Below are positions 63,605 to 64,000 of a stretch of 64,000 nucleotides of DNA, piece by piece. The DNA is from Methylobacillus glycogenes JCM 2850 (GTDB taxonomy: Bacteria; Pseudomonadota; Gammaproteobacteria; Burkholderiales; Methylophilaceae). Where the stretch lies: contig NZ_BAMT01000003.1 of NCBI RefSeq assembly GCF_000617925.1, forward strand, positions 62,001 through 126,000, in the 5' to 3' direction. The position numbers were made by a program, and so were the translations under genes. Within the stretch, counting starts at the first letter, position 1. Every line of letters starts with the position of its first letter. The notes beneath the pieces were generated by a model. The model ran no database searches and was not told the DNA's origin. It saw nothing but the letters and a program-made list of their open reading frames with translations.

Positions 63605-64000
63605 TTAGCCTGGTGCTGCCGGTAAATATTTGGCCGGGTCTACCGATTTGCCCTGGCGGCGAATCTCGAAATGCAGCTTGGTCTTGTCGGCATCACTGTC
63701 ACCCATTTCGGCAATCTTCTGGCCACGTGTGACCTGCTGGCCTTCCTTCACCAGAATATTGCGGTTGTGGGCATATACCGAGAGATAAGTATTGTTGTGC
63801 TTGATGATCACCAGCTTGCCGTAACCGCGTAGATCAGAGCCGCTGTAGATCACCTTGCCGGGGGCAGACGCATTGACGGCCTGGCCTGCGGTGCCGCCTA
63901 TATCCAGACCCTTGGCATTGCCCGACTCACTGAACCCGGCAATCACCTTGCCATTGGTAGGCCAGGCCCACTCAATACCATCTTCGCTATTGCTGGCGGC
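63605..64000 (-). CDS. nlpD: Murein hydrolase activator NlpD, C-terminal part (cut by window edge)
   Basis: Only the LytM/M23 domain is in the window and the frame stays open to base 64000: [26 protein letters not shown], then [69 protein letters not shown]. In NlpD the zinc ligands are degenerate, and the protein activates the amidase AmiC at the septum. Here the first ligand region reads GLDIGG, with no His, which fits a non-catalytic activator rather than an active endopeptidase. The N-terminal lipoprotein and LysM parts lie beyond the window. Confidence 0.85.
   Translation of the reverse strand, partial: AASNSEDGIEWAWPTNGKVIAGFSESGNAKGLDIGGTAGQAVNASAPGKVIYSGSDLRGYGKLVIIKHNNTYLSVYAHNRNILVKEGQQVTRGQKIAEMGDSDADKTKLHFEIRRQGKSVDPAKYLPAAPG

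Overview
The window looks like a chromosomal segment of a betaproteobacterium. The best fit is a methylotroph of the Methylophilaceae (Nitrosomonadales). This rests on gene content and order (nadE next to glnB, yciB-yciI-bolA-ppiC, PHP/YciO/M50/scpA/scpB/rluB, a YdbH/YnbE/YdbL-like set), the succinylase lysine route (dapD, dapE) and a moderately GC-rich backbone judged by eye. The genus cannot be fixed without a search. No rRNA, tRNA or CRISPR array was seen.

Layout. 0-12 kb: cyclophilin, serB, sucCD, a secreted ankyrin protein, nadE-glnB, a small membrane protein, a glyoxalase-fold protein, a cytochrome-c/FTR1 iron permease and an M61 peptidase. 12-20 kb: parvulin, bolA, yciI and yciB on the minus strand; PHP phosphoesterase, YciO, M50 protease, scpA, scpB and rluB on the plus strand. 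20-25 kb, minus strand: yffB, dapE, prmB and a DUF202 protein as one tightly packed unit, then a large MHYT-GGDEF-EAL membrane protein with degenerate active sites. 25-31 kb: an AT-rich accessory island. 31-36.5 kb, minus strand: dapD, M48 lipoprotein, kup, tfoX-like gene, xseA. 36.5-50 kb, plus strand: dsbB, cysM, ydbH/ynbE/ydbL-like genes, a PolB-like exonuclease, rlmD, a peptide ABC transporter operon with an embedded L,D-transpeptidase, yhhQ, nagZ, a TMBIM protein and a rhomboid protease. 50.8-57.8 kb, minus strand: tadA, transglutaminase/DUF58/MoxR set, psiE-like, LysR and EI24/CysZ-like genes. 57.9-62.3 kb, plus strand: pirin, wrbA, yceI, old yellow enzyme, nitroreductase and thioredoxin, a redox-stress-like cluster. 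62.3-63.2 kb: a two-gene unit that looks like a toxin-antitoxin pair with a PARP-like toxin. The right edge holds a small membrane protein and the C-terminal part of nlpD.

The most interesting region is the island at 24.7-30.9 kb. It carries three paralogous small membrane proteins (candidate immunity proteins). Each lies immediately upstream of the start, or the decayed start, of a lipase-type RTX protein. Only the last lipase (GHSLGG box, glycine-rich linker, RTX repeats, conserved C-terminus) is close to complete. One earlier lipase is an N-terminal stub and the other is an internally deleted pseudogene whose serine box reads SHCLGG. Two long direct repeats (a 455-bp leader and a 300-bp C-terminal module) bracket the copies. 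The N-terminal toxin and immunity parts are AT-rich, while the RTX tail has host-like composition. I read this as a mirror-image polymorphic toxin locus: the constant secretion module is at the C-terminus, so the exchangeable toxin is at the N-terminus and the immunity gene sits upstream.

A caution applies to the whole window. Twenty-three otherwise conserved genes are each broken by one or two small losses, nearly always one G or C from a short run. They include core genes such as sucC, sucD, serB, scpB, yciB and cysM. This pattern is best explained by sequencing or assembly errors, so those genes are annotated at full length with the break point noted.
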